From contig OX246740.1 of the NCBI GenBank assembly GCA_945910005.1, positions 50,814,526 through 50,878,525 of the forward strand: a stretch of 64,000 bases of DNA. Reading direction: 5' to 3'. Shown in pieces: positions 32,941 to 46,646 of the stretch. The notes beneath the pieces are model-generated. The model did no database searches and was not told where the DNA came from. It saw nothing but the letters and a program-made list of their open reading frames with translations. This DNA is from Isoperla grammatica. Its lineage: Eukaryota; Arthropoda; Insecta; Plecoptera; Perlodidae. Each line of letters opens with the position of its first letter. Position 1 is the first letter of the stretch. Position numbers and translations under genes: made by a program.

Positions 32941-33387
32941 CTTGGAACTCAGGTAGGACTTAATAATCACCATGTTATCTTGATCTAGTACTTAGTTTGT
33001 ATGTGTCATGACATTGTTTGTCCATGATCGTTTGCCGGGTCGTCACACGTGCGAGCGTGAGGTAGGTCTAGTCTAGGCCTACCGCCAACGATTTGAAGTA
33101 GCTAATTCGTAGGTAGACGAAGAAACTGGACACCGGTCCTCACAATCGTATCTCGTTTTACGAAATTCAGTTGCGTTCGTTGCATAAGATGCGTTGTCGT
33201 TTTTATTTTTATTTTTATTTAAAATGAAGCCTCTTTTACAATCTTTGGATTACATTATGAAATGTATAGAATTTTTGAGTTGTCAATGACTGGAGTAAAC
33301 CTGGTAAAGCAACATGAAGGAATAATTATTGCCTCATGATTGGATTGCTTCGTTTCTTCTAACGCTTAAGTTCATTGGCGTGATACA

Positions 33388-34066
33388 TTGTTCGAATTGT
33401 CCGCTAATTTATGGATACTAGATGGATACTTTATTGCTGCTAGGTCGCAATTTACCAATCATAGTGCTACGGCAAGACGTGCATCATTGAAGATTCCATC
33501 TCTGGAAACATTCAGGAAAAAAGTAGAGCTACAATTTTTGTGGGGCATGTTGAATGGTAGGACAAACCTGGATCCATATGTAAGACTGCAAGCCTGTAAT
33601 CGTAGTGCCCAATTTGGTAGGGGTCTATTGTTCAGGCCACCTTTTGCCAGAACAGCAGCCTACCAGAAAGGGTTCTATTATAGGGCTTGTCAATCGTGGA
33701 ATTCTCTTCCACTGAAGATCAGGATGGCACGCTCATTAGATGTCTTCAAAGCGTCTTTAACGGAGCATTTTTTAAACATTGTTTTGTAAATTTTGTTTTT
33801 TTTTATTCTTTTTTACTTCATTTTTAACAGTTCTGTCTTATAATTATATTTTCATTCATATTATGTTTTCATGTTTTTTGTTTTGTATTTTGTATTTTGT
33901 ATTTTGTATTATGTTCATTTATATATTTAGATTTTAAGTTATTTTAGTATGGGTTGGCAGTCACTCTTGTGTGTTTGGAGCTGTGCTCTTTTCTGCCAAC
34001 CCCTATTCAATTCACTTTTGTAATGAATACAAATAATTAATAAATAAAAATAAAATAATAATCAAC
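33388..34066 (+). mobile_element. Non-LTR retrotransposon 3' end (C-terminal reverse-transcriptase fragment plus 3' UTR)
   Basis: An open frame to 33789 ends with YYRACQSWNSLPLKI and RSLDVFKASLTEHFL, the usual C-terminal wording of LINE reverse transcriptases. A T-rich 3' UTR follows, then a 10-bp perfect stem (GGGTTGGCAG with CTGCCAACCC, about 33953-34003) and an A-rich tail. The polymerase core is absent, so the copy is dead and 5'-truncated. A second 3' end of the same family lies at 59556-59700. Confidence 0.8.
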
Positions 34067-37000
34067 TTGACAATTCGTCTTGCGTTAAAATTTCCAGATT
34101 AATCAGTCGTAATTCGTAACCCATGTTTTTTCCAGCAGGCGATAATAATTAGATCGGGTATTCGAAAGAGTTTAAAAATCTGAATTTCGATATTATGGGT
34201 GATGGATCGAAGCAATATGCTTGTAAGAGGCGCTTTTTATTACTATATTATTATTTAAATTAATTAATTTGATATTTCCAATTTAACCCCCTTCCTCCAT
34301 AGAGACATAATGGGGACACAGGCGATGTTTTGGATGTCAGAGAGCCCAGTATTAACTTTCGACCAAGGAACCTCGACAAAACTTTCAGTCAGGATTGCTA
34401 GAGCAGCCGAAATCGAACCGGCAATTTTCCAAATTAGCGTATCTGCAATCTTGACTGAAAATTTGTGTACGAGCTTTTCTTCAGTCTCAAGGCAAACGCA
34501 TGGTACAATAGTCAATAATAGCCCTCCGACATTCCTTGTAAACTATCCCACCACACAATAATAGTACATAGAGTAGTCGAGTATAATTTATAAAGCTCCT
34601 TCCCTGTCAGTATGGGATACAGGCAGCACATAGATAAAAATGAATCAACTTCATTATTCCCATTCATTATTCACATTATTATTTCTTTCAAAACGCCATC
34701 CGCAGTGTTCTCGTACGCTTGGTTCGGGCGCAAGTCGCCACATAGACTTGGCTTCGAATCCCACATAAGGCGTGTTTTTTTAACTGTCCGTCAATCGTCA
34801 TCTTATGTCACCCGGCTCAGCATGATTGCAATGAATAACTGAGACGTAAAACAACAAGAATCGTCGTCATGTTTTCGTAAATATGCGTAGGCTACGTGTC
34901 TAGTGAGACAGTAGCCGTGTGAGAGTAGTCAATAAATATAATACGATTCAGCGTGTAAACCGTGCCCCACTTTATTTAGTGCGAGTGTAGTAGCTACGGT
35001 ACCCGTGTTGAGCGTAGACGCGTAGATAGATACGTCATTCAAGGGGAATCCGACGCGTTCATTGGTCCACCCTTCTTCTCTTTGGCTAACCACAGCACGG
35101 TACGCAAAGGGGCGTGGTGTGAAGGTCATACGAACACGTGTTCCAAGGTTCCACTAGCCCCAGCCCCCTCGCCGATAGCGGGAAATTTGAATGAGTGTAG
35201 TAGCCTACTATTTATTGAGACGTTTGAGCTGTGACGAATTCGGTTAAAAGACAATCATTTTTTTTAACGAACATAGATGAACGAGTAGTAGAGTATTCAA
35301 TTGTTCTGTGGCTGTTATGTACATATAGTTTATACATATGGTATACTTTTTCGAGTACGGCTCGCAGAATTTCATCTTTGCTTTTACTGGACACACAAAG
35401 GTTATAGAAATAGCTATGGTGGCCCCACCTACACAAACATGACATCTCAAGTTTGTGATAACACTTAAAGATAGCAGCACTGTAACAGCAGCATGAGCAC
35501 TCAAAAGAATGGATGATGGAAGATTCACTAATGGAAAGGAAGAAAGAGACGAAAGTGGCGTAGTGTGTCGGTCATGGCTAAATAGCTTCAGTAAAAACAA
35601 GGTTACAAGAATATGGCGGGGTCTTCTAACCCACTATACCAGACTTCATTGCTAGATCTTGATTGATTTCACATCCTAAAAACACGTAATACAATGATGC
35701 TATGCAGAGAACTATGACATAAAAAAATTAAATGTTCAGCCAAGTCACCACTTCGGTAGCTGTCCGCAAGTATCGGGGCACTCACGACTGTGATACACCT
35801 ACAGTAGTCATGTAAACTGTACGTCTTTCCATAATGGAATTACATGTTGTTAGAATTACGCGTTGCCAATCCAATTGAAGACACATTGATAATCAGCGAC
35901 GACAAACAATTCAATGAATGTATCCTAACTCATTTAAGCTTAAATACTAAATATGTAGCCTATAAAATGATTCTAGTCAAAAGAAGTACAAAGGTTACAA
36001 CTTTCAAGCAATTCATCAATGCACAAAATAACCTTATTTATAATCACTGTTTCAGTTAGTGACATTTTGTAATAAAAGTTAGTCAAAACAATAATAATAA
36101 AAAACAAAACAAATCATACAATAGTAAAACTTCAGTAATAAAAAAACATTAGATCTTAGTCAATAAATTCTTGATATTTCAAGTTTAAACGTAATAGTTT
36201 ACATTACATTAGAATATATTTTATGCAAAGTACCAGTTGACATTTAACTGCAGTGCATGAGAATAACATTAAGAAATTAATTGTAGTAATGCATGCATGA
36301 AACAACATCACTACTTTCATAACTGCCCAGTAACATTGCATTCACTTGAATTGCGAGACACTACTTTCTGATATATTCTTAGCATACTAGCATGTACAGT
36401 ATTTTTGTACAAAAAAACTAAAAAACAGGGATTGTGACCAAACAAATTCAGTTGCTACAGCTGTTACTATCCAAGGTGCATTTGAATGTAAATTACACTG
36501 TACTGTAGACCAAACAGCAATTTGTGCAAGGTGACTTAATGCTACATAATGATCCCACATTACATTTAATATGGCTATCAGAGTGAAACCCTTTTAATCC
36601 AGTTTTCAATTAGACTTAAAGCAAATTTAATCACAAAATTCTGATATAAAAGAACATAAATATTACGAACTACAGTATAGCCAAATCTTTTACATGTATG
36701 TGACCACTATATTTCCAATCATACACAATTTTGACTTCAAGTTTGAATTAAAGGGGTTTACTACAGATTGTATCAAATAGAAATATCATTCACATTCAGC
36801 AATTCCAATCAAAAGATGTAGTTTCTAACTTACAAAAATACGTATCCTTTCCACACTTTTAGATCGCACTCGGTACGCACGCATACTTGTCTTACAACCA
36901 AACATTCAGGCTGAAACATTTCAAAGTCCCGCAACATTTGAATGGACGGTGGACAACAGAGTCATCACACAACATACACGTCGGGCCACCCCACTTTGAG

Positions 37001-39888
37001 CATTCAATTATACTTGATAAACAATAGTAAATTTTAACATACAATGTTATAATTAACTTAACCTATCTCTGTTATCATGCCAAATAGAGTCATCAACATT
37101 CAATCATTAGTTTTTCAAGCATCACACAGCACACTGGAAGAGCATTATTCGTGTAGCACAAGAAACATTTGAATCAAGACATTTGAAGAATGCTTTACCA
37201 GGAAATACAACTATTCTAGTTGCTTGTTTCCCATTTTCTCACAAGCTTAAACACAATATATGTAACAATAAGAATTGAAAGAAAAATAGCAATGTTGACA
37301 TTTAAAATACATATTTTTTTTTTCAAACAGCTAGGCCTAGATTCTAGATGTGCAGTAGAATGTTACACTGGCAAATATGATGAAAGTGATCTTCTCTTAA
37401 CAGGATCCGAGATATGCAAGAGGATGTTTTGTGCAGTCTACTGGCAAATATGATGACACTAAGCTTACTTTAATCAGTAAATTAAATGTTTGACCCAAAA
37501 CACGACACGAAAAGTGCATAGAAATTGACATTCATGCAATTTCTTCATACTGTTTACGTGCAAACATTTCCATGGGGCCAAAATGTGTTTATGATGTGAA
37601 TACTATTTTAGTTTTAAAATTGAGCCTTATTCAGATTTACCAGCAAGCAATTTAAAATGCCAGTCTACTTTTTTATATTAGGCTATATCTGGTGATTAAT
37701 GTTTAGCATCGGGTGACAGTCGCAAATATATTTTTAATTTTAAGAAGAGACAATTTTTAAACGAAGCGTAACTACCAACTAGTAGGGCTTATGTAGGGGC
37801 TTATATAAGTATCCAGCAAAAAGGTTAGTTTTAAGCAATTATGTATTTAGGTGCATGCTTCCAAGTGTTTTAACTTGTGTTAACGAGTGAAAATCAAATA
37901 GTGGGACTTACAGCAGCAACCTTGCAATCTAATAAGTGCGGATTTTATACACAGCTAAGTCAAAAAGATAATCTTCTTTTTCTTTTCCTATGCCTGCATT
38001 TTTGGCTTACTGGGCCATTATGCTTTTTCCTCATAACAATAAACAGAAAAGCTAAAATTGCTGCAAAAACCACATTTTCAAAACCTAGACAAATCGACAC
38101 TTTTTAAAGGTAGGTAGTAACAATAATGTTGGAATTGGGTGGTTATTTTTACTTCCATGTAGCACATTTAAATATGATATTTTGGAAAGCCATTACAGTG
38201 CCAGATAATGAACGTTCTTTACCAACAATTAAAAGCCATCTACCACATATGATTGTTTATAACATAGTGCATATTTGTATTACAATTTACATTCCTCAAT
38301 ACAATATACTGTATACACAGTCAATACCGTCAATACCGGTAAGCTAGTAGGTAATAATGCAATTGCTCGATTGATGTTAGTAGCCATATATAACCATAGA
38401 TTTCCAATTCACAAAGACTCACATTAAAAGTTGACTTACAATTGATTTACAACATTAAAAGAATGACCAACTCAAAACTGAAATCCACGACATCCCATCT
38501 GCGTAAAAGAATTTCAGTTCAAACATCCATGTTCTAGGCAGCATGTATTTTAGTTCATAGTGCACAAAGCCTGGCAACTTTGACCGACAATATTAGGAGC
38601 ACGTAACGTAAACCAGTGTGTGTAACTTCACCCAACATTCACCCATCATGCTAATGAACCGCAATGTTTTTGGGAACTGAACTTTGACTGTTTTGTTGAT
38701 GAGTTTATTGCTTGCTACACAATAACCTCTAATGTCACTTCTTAACTTTTAATCTAAGTGGTTGTAAATGGGCATAGCAAGCACCAAGACTTTATTCTTT
38801 TTATGCATGCCATTTAAGATGCATTTTGCTGTGAATATTAACAGTTGCATCAATGACAAGTGGCTTGTGTGAAAGAATATCTAATAGAAAGTACCACCTA
38901 TAGCAGCACTTCTCAAAATGTGGATACACTAAAATGCAAGATTTACAATCAACTAGGCCTATCTCAAGCCAATATTGGTATACAAATGTTAGCTAGCAAA
39001 TAATAAATTGATTTTCATGAGGCATATAGTCCTACCCATAAATATGATGAGCTACGAGAATGCACCAATCCAACACACACAAAACTTATTTTCACTATTA
39101 TTAGTTAACATGACATAAGTACACATACAAGTTATTGTTTCACTAAATATTAAATTGATCTTTTACCAAGATTAACACAACATTAGAGATATTCTGGTCC
39201 TAGCTTTGATTCCGCTAGATTTAGTAGTTTTTGGGACGCACTTACGCAGTACCTATGTGCAATATTGCTGTGACTACTCAAAACTCCATGTTTTCTCTAT
39301 ACAGATCAAACGGTAATTACTGTAAATCGAACACCTACGTGTACTTTGAACAGGAAAGGAATCAAACCTGGAATTAGTATTTCATTATTAATGGCTGAAG
39401 AATGATCATTACATATTAATACAGCCCGAACGAGTTAAGTTCAGTTAACGTTCAGGAGACAGACTGGCCATCAGAGTGATACAGTAATGTTAACGTTCGT
39501 TAAGCAGTTGCAGTATTCTACGTGAATACCTCCATACCATCTTCAACTTCCTCAATAGAAAACATACACACACACTATACCTGCTAACTAAATAGTAGAT
39601 CAATGAAACACCCAACCACTAATTCTGATAAATTACATACTCAACATTCAAAATTATTACAAAATTGTAAAACGTTCACAAGAAAAGAATAATATTATTT
39701 TTAGTAGACTTTGTACAATACTTAATCATTGACTGAAAATTGCAAATGAAATATGTTCTACCTATTAACTCTAAGAGATTCTACCATATATTAGTACCTC
39801 CTGTCAATCATTCACGACATTCTTGAATGAACGCTGTGTTTTTAGTACAGGCAAGAAATTTATAAAAAAGTGCCAACCGCGACGGCAA
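34067..39888. other. Long AT-rich stretch without a recognised gene; may include the HCFC1R1 3' UTR
   Basis: No ORF resembles a known protein and no exon-like GC-rich coding block was found. A GC-richer patch at 34940-35160 with CpGs and a CCAAT-type ATTGG could be promoter-like. From about 36000 to 39888 the sequence is uniformly AT-rich and notably free of the foldback elements that fill other intergenic parts. That would fit a very long 3' UTR of the minus-strand gene ending at 39889, but this is inference. Confidence 0.4.
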
Positions 39889-42751
39889 TCAAAGGTCCAT
39901 GGCTTCGGGTTCGGTTCTCGCTGTCGTTGGTTGCTGGACAAACCTACAAACAAACAAACTATTATGTCAAAATGAATCATAACACAACTAAAAGCATAGG
40001 CTAATTAAATTGATTGGAACTCAGAACAAGATAAACATGTTCTGAGAAACACGTTCTGAGTAGATAGGTCGCTTTGAGAAACTATGGATGAGAAGACAAA
40101 TAAATATACCGAGACGTTTTACTTACTTTCTCAGGCAAGCTGTCATCTTTCTGTACCTTTTCCCTCACTAGAATATGTGTATCTTGTTCTGAGTTTCAAT
40201 TTACTAAGCCATTTTGGCCTCTCCTACTTGCAAACATAACTAAAAGCATAATTTGGTTATATTTATGGATGCCAGTCAGCTGGAATAGTTTTGAAGTGAC
40301 AAAGAAAACGATAGGATTATAAGAATCGAGCAAACGAACGAGCGAGTTACCTGTAGGGTGGCGACGTGAGTGTGTTGAGATCGAGCAGCGTCGAGTTGTT
40401 GTTGTCGGTCTCGACCGTGTCGCGGGCAGTCTCGACCGCCTCGGCCAGCGTCTGGCCGAGCACGCCGGTCGGGGGCTGCCACAACACCAGCGCCATAGAC
40501 GGCCTCTCACTGTCGGACAAACAATATAACGCCAACCAAACGCATTAGACACACGCACACTATATAGCTGTTATACATTACTGAACTTTGCATCCAAACA
40601 AAAAGATGAGAGAACTATAATACTATAAATAAATAAAATAAATAAATTCACATTTAGAGTCTACCCACTCAGTAATTAAACTGATTTGCAGTGGGGGACT
40701 TTAATTTAAAGTGACTAAACCAACCCTGTAGGCTTCGAACACCATCGACGAGTGAGCGATAACCAATCAAAGATCGATATTTCAAATACGAAACATATGA
40801 ATCAGTGATTGGACAGTGCGAACACCTGCGGACAGATGCCAGAATCAACAAGGCCGATTCAGAGCAACTTTGAATTTATTGAGTGCTTTGTTGCTAGGAC
40901 GGCTCCAAAGTCACCGTTTACTTATTCCTAAGCCAAGAAGTAATGGAATTGAATCCAGATTAGAAGGTAAAAAACTTCTGTCTGAAGCGGGATTTGAACC
41001 CGGGACCTTCTGCATTGGAAGCAGGAATGCTAACCACTGGACCAAAAAAATCTTCGGAGCTTTGAATATAAGCTAATGTATAGTATCTAAATTTTCAAGA
41101 GAACAGCTTTTAAAAATTGCAACTGAACATACTGTACATTGCATATGTATACATGAACACTGAACTGTGAGCTCCAGTTAAAACTGAGAAAATTGTACAA
41201 GTAAGAAATGTTCTTAAAGTCGATCGATGATAACTGCACATGTAATATAAATCATTCAAATTGTATGTACTGCAAGTTGAGATTAAGCTTGTGAATATTA
41301 TAGAAAAAAATATGCACCTACCGCTATTAGTTTTTATTTATTGAGTGTTGAAATGCGTTGGATTTCCCTATGTTGTACATTGTAACTGAACAAAAACCTA
41401 CACTTTTAATCGTATAACTTTGCGTAGCACCTTCAAAAAGTAATATATTGTAACAAATTTTCGTCTTAAATGTAGATAACTTCATGACTAACATGAATAC
41501 GTTTGAAAAAGATGATCGAACGCAATCCGTTTTCGAGATATTTGCGCTGGTGTGTCAATTTTACCTCAAATCTACTCAAATTAGAAACTATAAATATACT
41601 TTATTAATAAAAAAATATATATAATTTCAAGACGTTCAGTATTAAATGCTACTCACATGTAATAATTCTTGAAATTCATAATTTAGAATAAAAAAAAGTA
41701 TTTTTTCATGTCCATTTAATTTGAATAGTTTAGTTGTTGTATTGCATGGGTAGTTCACTTCATCGATCGACTTTAAATGCGAAGTTTCACTGAATCAGTC
41801 AGGATCAGTATTGCCGGTGACTGGAATCGACTCGGCACAGTGCTACTGTCACAACTTACTGGTGGTTTCTTGAGAAAAGATGGTCAGTGCTTCACCTGCA
41901 GCTCTACGAACAACTACCCATACTGCAATTTTTATTATAAACTTACATCCTGGATAAGAGGGCAGAAGGCAAGACGTTCAAGTCGCTCTTGAGGCGCCTG
42001 ATTTCGTCGCAGACAAAAAGCCTCCGGAACTCTTGTTTCTCTCTGACCTTCCCGGGGTCGGCGTCTTCGTTTTTGGAGCTGCAGGCTATCGCAGACACGC
42101 TGTCCATTACGGGGAGGGGTGACGCGTAGTTCGGACTGATGTGGAGTTGGCTCATGTGAGCTGCCATCTTGTCTTCAGTGATGTGCAGCTTGGGAGAAGG
42201 CCTGTAGGAGGCAAGAGTAATGCACATCAATGTAGTGCCATGTGAGGGGCTATCTCGCCTTTCACAGTGGAACGGTATGGAGGGTATACCTGATTAGAAT
42301 TAAAAATGGATCGGGCTATCTGTAAATAGGCAAATATTGTATATTTCTTGCACAGAAACAACAAATTATATGAGGTGGTGAGATGAGTGAATATTACCTT
42401 TTCGTCTTACCGGTATTATTTAGTGACAAGATCTTATATACATTTTGTTTGCCTTAAGTCTTGAGTAATAAAATAACAAGTTAGAACTTACATAATTTCT
42501 GCTTCTGGGTCAATTTTCCTCTTGACATGGGCATAGTGCAAATTTGCACAGAAGCCATCATTGATATGAGCGCCGGAGGGGCCTCCGGTGAAGTGGACGA
42601 GAGACGGTTGGTCTATACGCCACGGCATGTGTGTGGGTGGCGTGTGGAGCCAAGGGAGTGCCACCTCTCCTGAACCATTATCCAACGGTTGGCCAAAAAC
42701 AGATGGACGGGGGGTTTCCATCGGATTGGAAAAACCATGAGAAAACTCCAT
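39889..42751 (-). CDS. HCFC1R1: HCFC1R1 (HPIP) homologue, four coding exons
   Basis: Host cell factor C1 regulator 1; in mammals a small nucleocytoplasmic protein that binds HCF-1 and promotes its export. Coding exons on the minus strand: 42751-42492 (ATG just after a splice site at 42753), 42201-41947, 40509-40351 and 39943-39889, phases 2, 2, 2; 242 residues against about 138 in human. Family blocks are in order: VKRKIDPEAEI (residues 76-86), KLHITEDKMAAHMSQLHIS (from about 90), VLWQPPTGVLGQ, SPPY, and the C-terminal end EAMDL, matching the human ending. The extra length is mainly an N-terminal extension and a charged insert after the second block. The position of the mammalian DHPY HCF-binding motif reads SPNY here. 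The intron between exons 2 and 3 contains a SINE. Confidence 0.85.
40640..41046 (-). mobile_element. tRNA-derived SINE, near-full copy, inverted
   Basis: Reverse complement of the SINE at 4510-4975, including the B box (GGTTCAAATCC), TGGTCCAGTGG near its 5' edge, the body and the AAATCAGTTT tail stem. It lies in the HCFC1R1 intron, in the same direction as that gene. Confidence 0.85.
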
Positions 42752-44146
42752 TCTGCAAACACAACACAATACTCTAGAGAGAGAGCCTAGCATGTTTCGA
42801 TATCAGGCCTGCCCTAATCTTACAACCTTAAGTTACTACCTAGTCAGCCACTCATTTCAAAAACTGTTGGTTCATACCAATTCGTACTTTACCCCATTAG
42901 GCCTAGGCCTGGGCTACTTGTAATGTTGTCACTTCATGCCGTTTACTTGAACAGCCTTTACGTCTCTAGAATAGACTAATGTACTTTTCTGTCACAGTAT
43001 TCGTATTCTTCTACCCTATATTCGGCCTGTCAGCAGTAGGCCTAATCCCCAATACTCAAACATAGCCTCAGGTCCAACTCAAGGCCTAGTAGGGTCGAAC
43101 ATATTATTAAGCCTAGAACCAAGGGCTAGGCCTAGGCCTAGGCCTACGCTCCCGTGCAATGAAGTCAGGTTACACGTTACGAAGTAGACCTAAGCCTAGG
43201 CGTAGGCCTCGTCTAAGTCTAGGCCACGACCTATGTCAGAATGTCAACATGACATAGGCCTAGGGCTATTATTTTGTCCTCATGGAATGTTGATGGAGGC
43301 GTCAACAACAGCGTCCAAGTTGGGCCTAGGAACGCTACACATGATTAAAATAAAATATTTACCTTTAAGGCCTAGGCCAATAGCTAACAATATGTGCTTT
43401 CCAAACAATAAGGATAGTATGCAGTACGCGTAGGACCTAGAAGGGCACTTTTAAAGTTTACACAATCCTAGATTTCCTAATAACAACACAAACAGATCAA
43501 CACAGCTGACCACTGCCACCGTCTCGTTGGCTTGCTCGGGTTGGCTACTCCCACTTTTTTGTCAGACTTGTAGGTGGCTGTGGATATAGCACCAAGCCCG
43601 CGAATTTCGAAATAACTTGGATTTCATTCACAAACGCCTATTCCTATCTCCATCCCTTTCCCCAAAGACAACTAATTTCTTTCACATATACGTAGTAATA
43701 CAATTTAAAAATTTATTGGATACATTACGTTAGTCTCAACCCTGCCCCTTTACTAAAAAATTTCAATAGTATTTGTACAGACAAAGAGATATTAGTAATA
43801 ATGAAGAAAATAAAGCTCAATAAAACTGCAAGAATGAATGAACTCTTTCAGGTCTTAAAAGCGACTTTGACTTTCCACTTCTCCATTTGTTGGCACTTTG
43901 ACCTGCATCTGTTGAGAACTGTACTTATTTTTAAGTTTTATTTTTTTTTATTTTATCCAAGTCAAAATGATGGTTTTACAACATGTGGATTGTGGATGCC
44001 TCACCTATGCTAACCATTGCTTAGTTATACTTTATACCCAAAATGTAAATTATCTTTCGTCTTGGGGGGGGGGGGGGGGGGACAGGAAATGATCTAGTCA
44101 TTGTCATGGGACACTAAACTAATGGGGATTAGGGAAGTCAACAGGT
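42752..44146. other. 5' flank of HCFC1R1; TAGGCCTA-rich, no gene
   Basis: The CCTAGGCCTAGG word clusters between about 42897 and 43440. A poly-G run of 17 lies near 44064. The noncoding 5' exon and promoter of HCFC1R1 are expected here. No coding exon was recognised. Confidence 0.5.
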
Positions 44147-44275
44147 TCTTTATTTACATATGCACAAAAGCACAATATAGTAGGTAAAGGATTTGTAGAA
44201 TTTGTATTGTAAATGTTCCTTGTACATAATATTAGCAGTGGAACACAATATACGAGATAGATCTTTGCTTTGGTT
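44147..44275 (-). repeat. Partial tandem duplicate of the ZSWIM7 last exon end
   Basis: This segment copies 44276-44400 at roughly 85 percent by eye. It includes the final codons of ZSWIM7 (TATTGTGTTCCACTGCTAAT), the stop region and a downstream AATAAA. It lies directly after the real 3' end, so the gene has two AATAAA signals (minus strand at about 44282-44277 and 44154-44149). Confidence 0.8.
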
Positions 44276-44325
44276 TTTTATTTACACATGCACAGAAACA
44301 CAACAGTAAAGGATTTGTATTGTTT

Positions 44326-46330
44326 TTATTCTAAATGTTCCCTGTACATAATATTAGCAGTGGAACACAATATATTTGATAGATCTTTGCCTGAAAGGGA
44401 AATATCTCGTGATTTGCCAACGATTTCTGCTAACCGTACGACTAAAATATGTTTGCAAGTTATTTGACTTCCTGTGCCAACGACATGGTATCTATACGAT
44501 GGACACTGGCAGTAGTTAATCCTGGGAAACAATGTGTAAAGCGTTCCAGAGCTGCCAACAACCTAAAACAAAAGTTGCATACTTGTAACAGAGGTAAAAT
44601 TACATAATATATAAAGTGTTGCTCTGCAGTCAGTCAACGGAGCAATCGTCTCAATACAATATGGTGGCCGCATTGTTGTCGTGTTCATTATTATTATTTA
44701 TTTATTTCATTATTCATTATTATTTCCAACCACTCGCCATAGTTCTGCACCAGAGTAATTCATTACGCCATTGTGACTAAACTTGAATTATCTTATATGT
44801 ATTAAAATGAGTGGTAAATGTTATTTAGTAAGATAATACATTCCTCTTGCCAAGTAAGGGCTCAATTTTAAAACAACAACCAATTTAACTAATACTAGGT
44901 ACAACTAATAGACCCCATTCCATACAAATGATAGTTCTGTAATTTTAACACTCGCTTTGCTAAAAGATTTGTTCAGATATAAGATTTAACAAAGATAATA
45001 AACACCAAAAGGCTTTTTACCTGTGCTAAACTACGCTTCCCTCCAGGAATGCGGAGAAATGTAACGCAACCCAAATCGAGGAGTTCTAAAGCTCTTTCCA
45101 CAGAAGATCCAAACACGGAACGTAATGCAAGGAGACTTTCATCACTCACTGCAATCAATACATTAAATCATAATTTATATTAAGCAGCATTCATATCAAA
45201 TAACCAAAGCAGGGTATAATTTTAAAGCTGAGAAGAATCACATGCTTTGTTTGGGTGTTTAGATTGGAATTAGTACAAATTACAAATTAAGGTATGTGAA
45301 GCAACGCTCAACATAGGGTTAAACCTTTTTTTTTATTAATGTTATTAAAATCTAAATATTTACAAGTACAGCCTTATATTTCAACCAAATTTGGCTGTAA
45401 ACAACATTGTATCTATAATGCGTTTAGGAATCGCCAGAAACCGCGGGTAACAGAAGTATCCCGCTCTCATTCAAGATTACCGAGCATTTGCATTACAAAA
45501 GGCGATTGGACTAGTGCTTACATAATATTGTGTCATACGGAATTTCCAATGACTTGGCCCAATGATCTAGAAGATCGCCTAGGCCTTGCGAAGGCCTAGG
45601 CTAGCCCTAGGTATTTGAATAACATTACAAATGAATTATTTTTAATTTAAAATCAGATTAAGGTCTATAGGCCTACACCTTGGCGTAAATTTGGTAAAAT
45701 AGGCTAGGCCTAGCCTATTTGTTGTAGTTATCGACTTATCGTAGCTAACTAAAGGCCTAGGCCTAGGCTAGCCGAAAGGTCGGTGCACAATTGCCCGGTA
45801 ACGATAACTGTAACTATAACGATAACGATAAAACGGTAACGGGAAAGCATTCGATGCACAATTGCCCGTTAAGCAGACGCTCGGCTATTTGCTAATACTT
45901 TTAACAGGCCGTGGACGCTTAATTCTGATTGGTCCCGGTAACGTACAGACGGGAACGGTAACGTTAAGTTAAAACTTGGCGAACTTCCCGTTCCCGTTAC
46001 CGGGCCCGGTAACGAGAAGCTCTAATTGTGCATCGTATCGTAGCTTAACATGGAATCGAAGTTTTTTCCCGTTATCGTTATCGTTACAGTTATCGTTACC
46101 GGGCTATTGTGCACCGACCTTAAGAAAGAATAGGCCTAGGTAAAAGTGAGGTTAAATTGATGGAACCAAAACTCACATTCGCCACGTTCCTTAAACGACC
46201 GTTCGACTTCATTTAACAAATTTCCAGCTACATTTGTTAAAGTTTTCAAAGACAAATTACTTTCACATGAAGATTTGATTTCCATTGTTGTGTATTTCGT
46301 ATCCCCATTTGGTATCCCCTCCGTAAACAT
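44326..46330 (-). CDS. ZSWIM7: ZSWIM7 (SWS1 homologue), three coding exons
   Basis: Shu-complex subunit; with its SWSAP1-type partner it supports RAD51 filament assembly in homologous recombination, in the nucleus. Coding exons: 46330-46177, 45148-45021 and 44562-44326; 172 residues (human 140). The recognised core is SLLALRSVFGSSVERALELLD, continuing into IPGGKRSLAQVVGSSGTLYT. The SWIM zinc-binding motif CxC-x15-CxH is complete: Cys112, Cys114, Cys130, His132 (CQC...CKH). The N-terminal exon is poorly conserved and longer than in human. Intron 1 holds a foldback element. The gene is divergent from the CFAP73-type gene with 975 bp between start codons. Confidence 0.93.
45776..46121. mobile_element. 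346-bp foldback element in ZSWIM7 intron 1
   Basis: Left end AAGGTCGGTGCACAATTGCC pairs with the right end. Inner parts are built of GTTATCGTTA/TAACGATAAC repeats in both orientations, with GTTACC-type half-sites. No ORF. The target duplication is not clear. Confidence 0.78.
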
Positions 46331-46646
46331 GCTACATGACAGCTGATGTTCGATACTTCAAAAGCGTGAAAAGGGCGCGCAAGTTCAATTACAGGTCTAC
46401 CAACTAATAATTACGTTCTTCTTCTTCATTCGTGAAACCTGGTTATGCAGAGGCCTGCGATTAAAAGATTGTAAATATATATTTTGCTAAATCTATGATT
46501 GTACTATAATATTATAATTTACCTTTTGTGAGAATGCTGCATAAAGTCTAAAATTTTGCAGAATCCACATAATGCAAAGTTACGTACACATTCCTTATAC
46601 TTTAGTCAAGAAAAATCACGAAAAACCATGAGAAAACCAAGACACT

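Noticed and set aside
34310..34561. 83-residue ORF, possible gene
   Set aside because: No splice context, no recognisable family and weak codon bias; left unannotated.
34710..34790. Second tRNA-like sequence
   Set aside because: Only a B-box-like GGCTTCGAATCC is visible; no cloverleaf.
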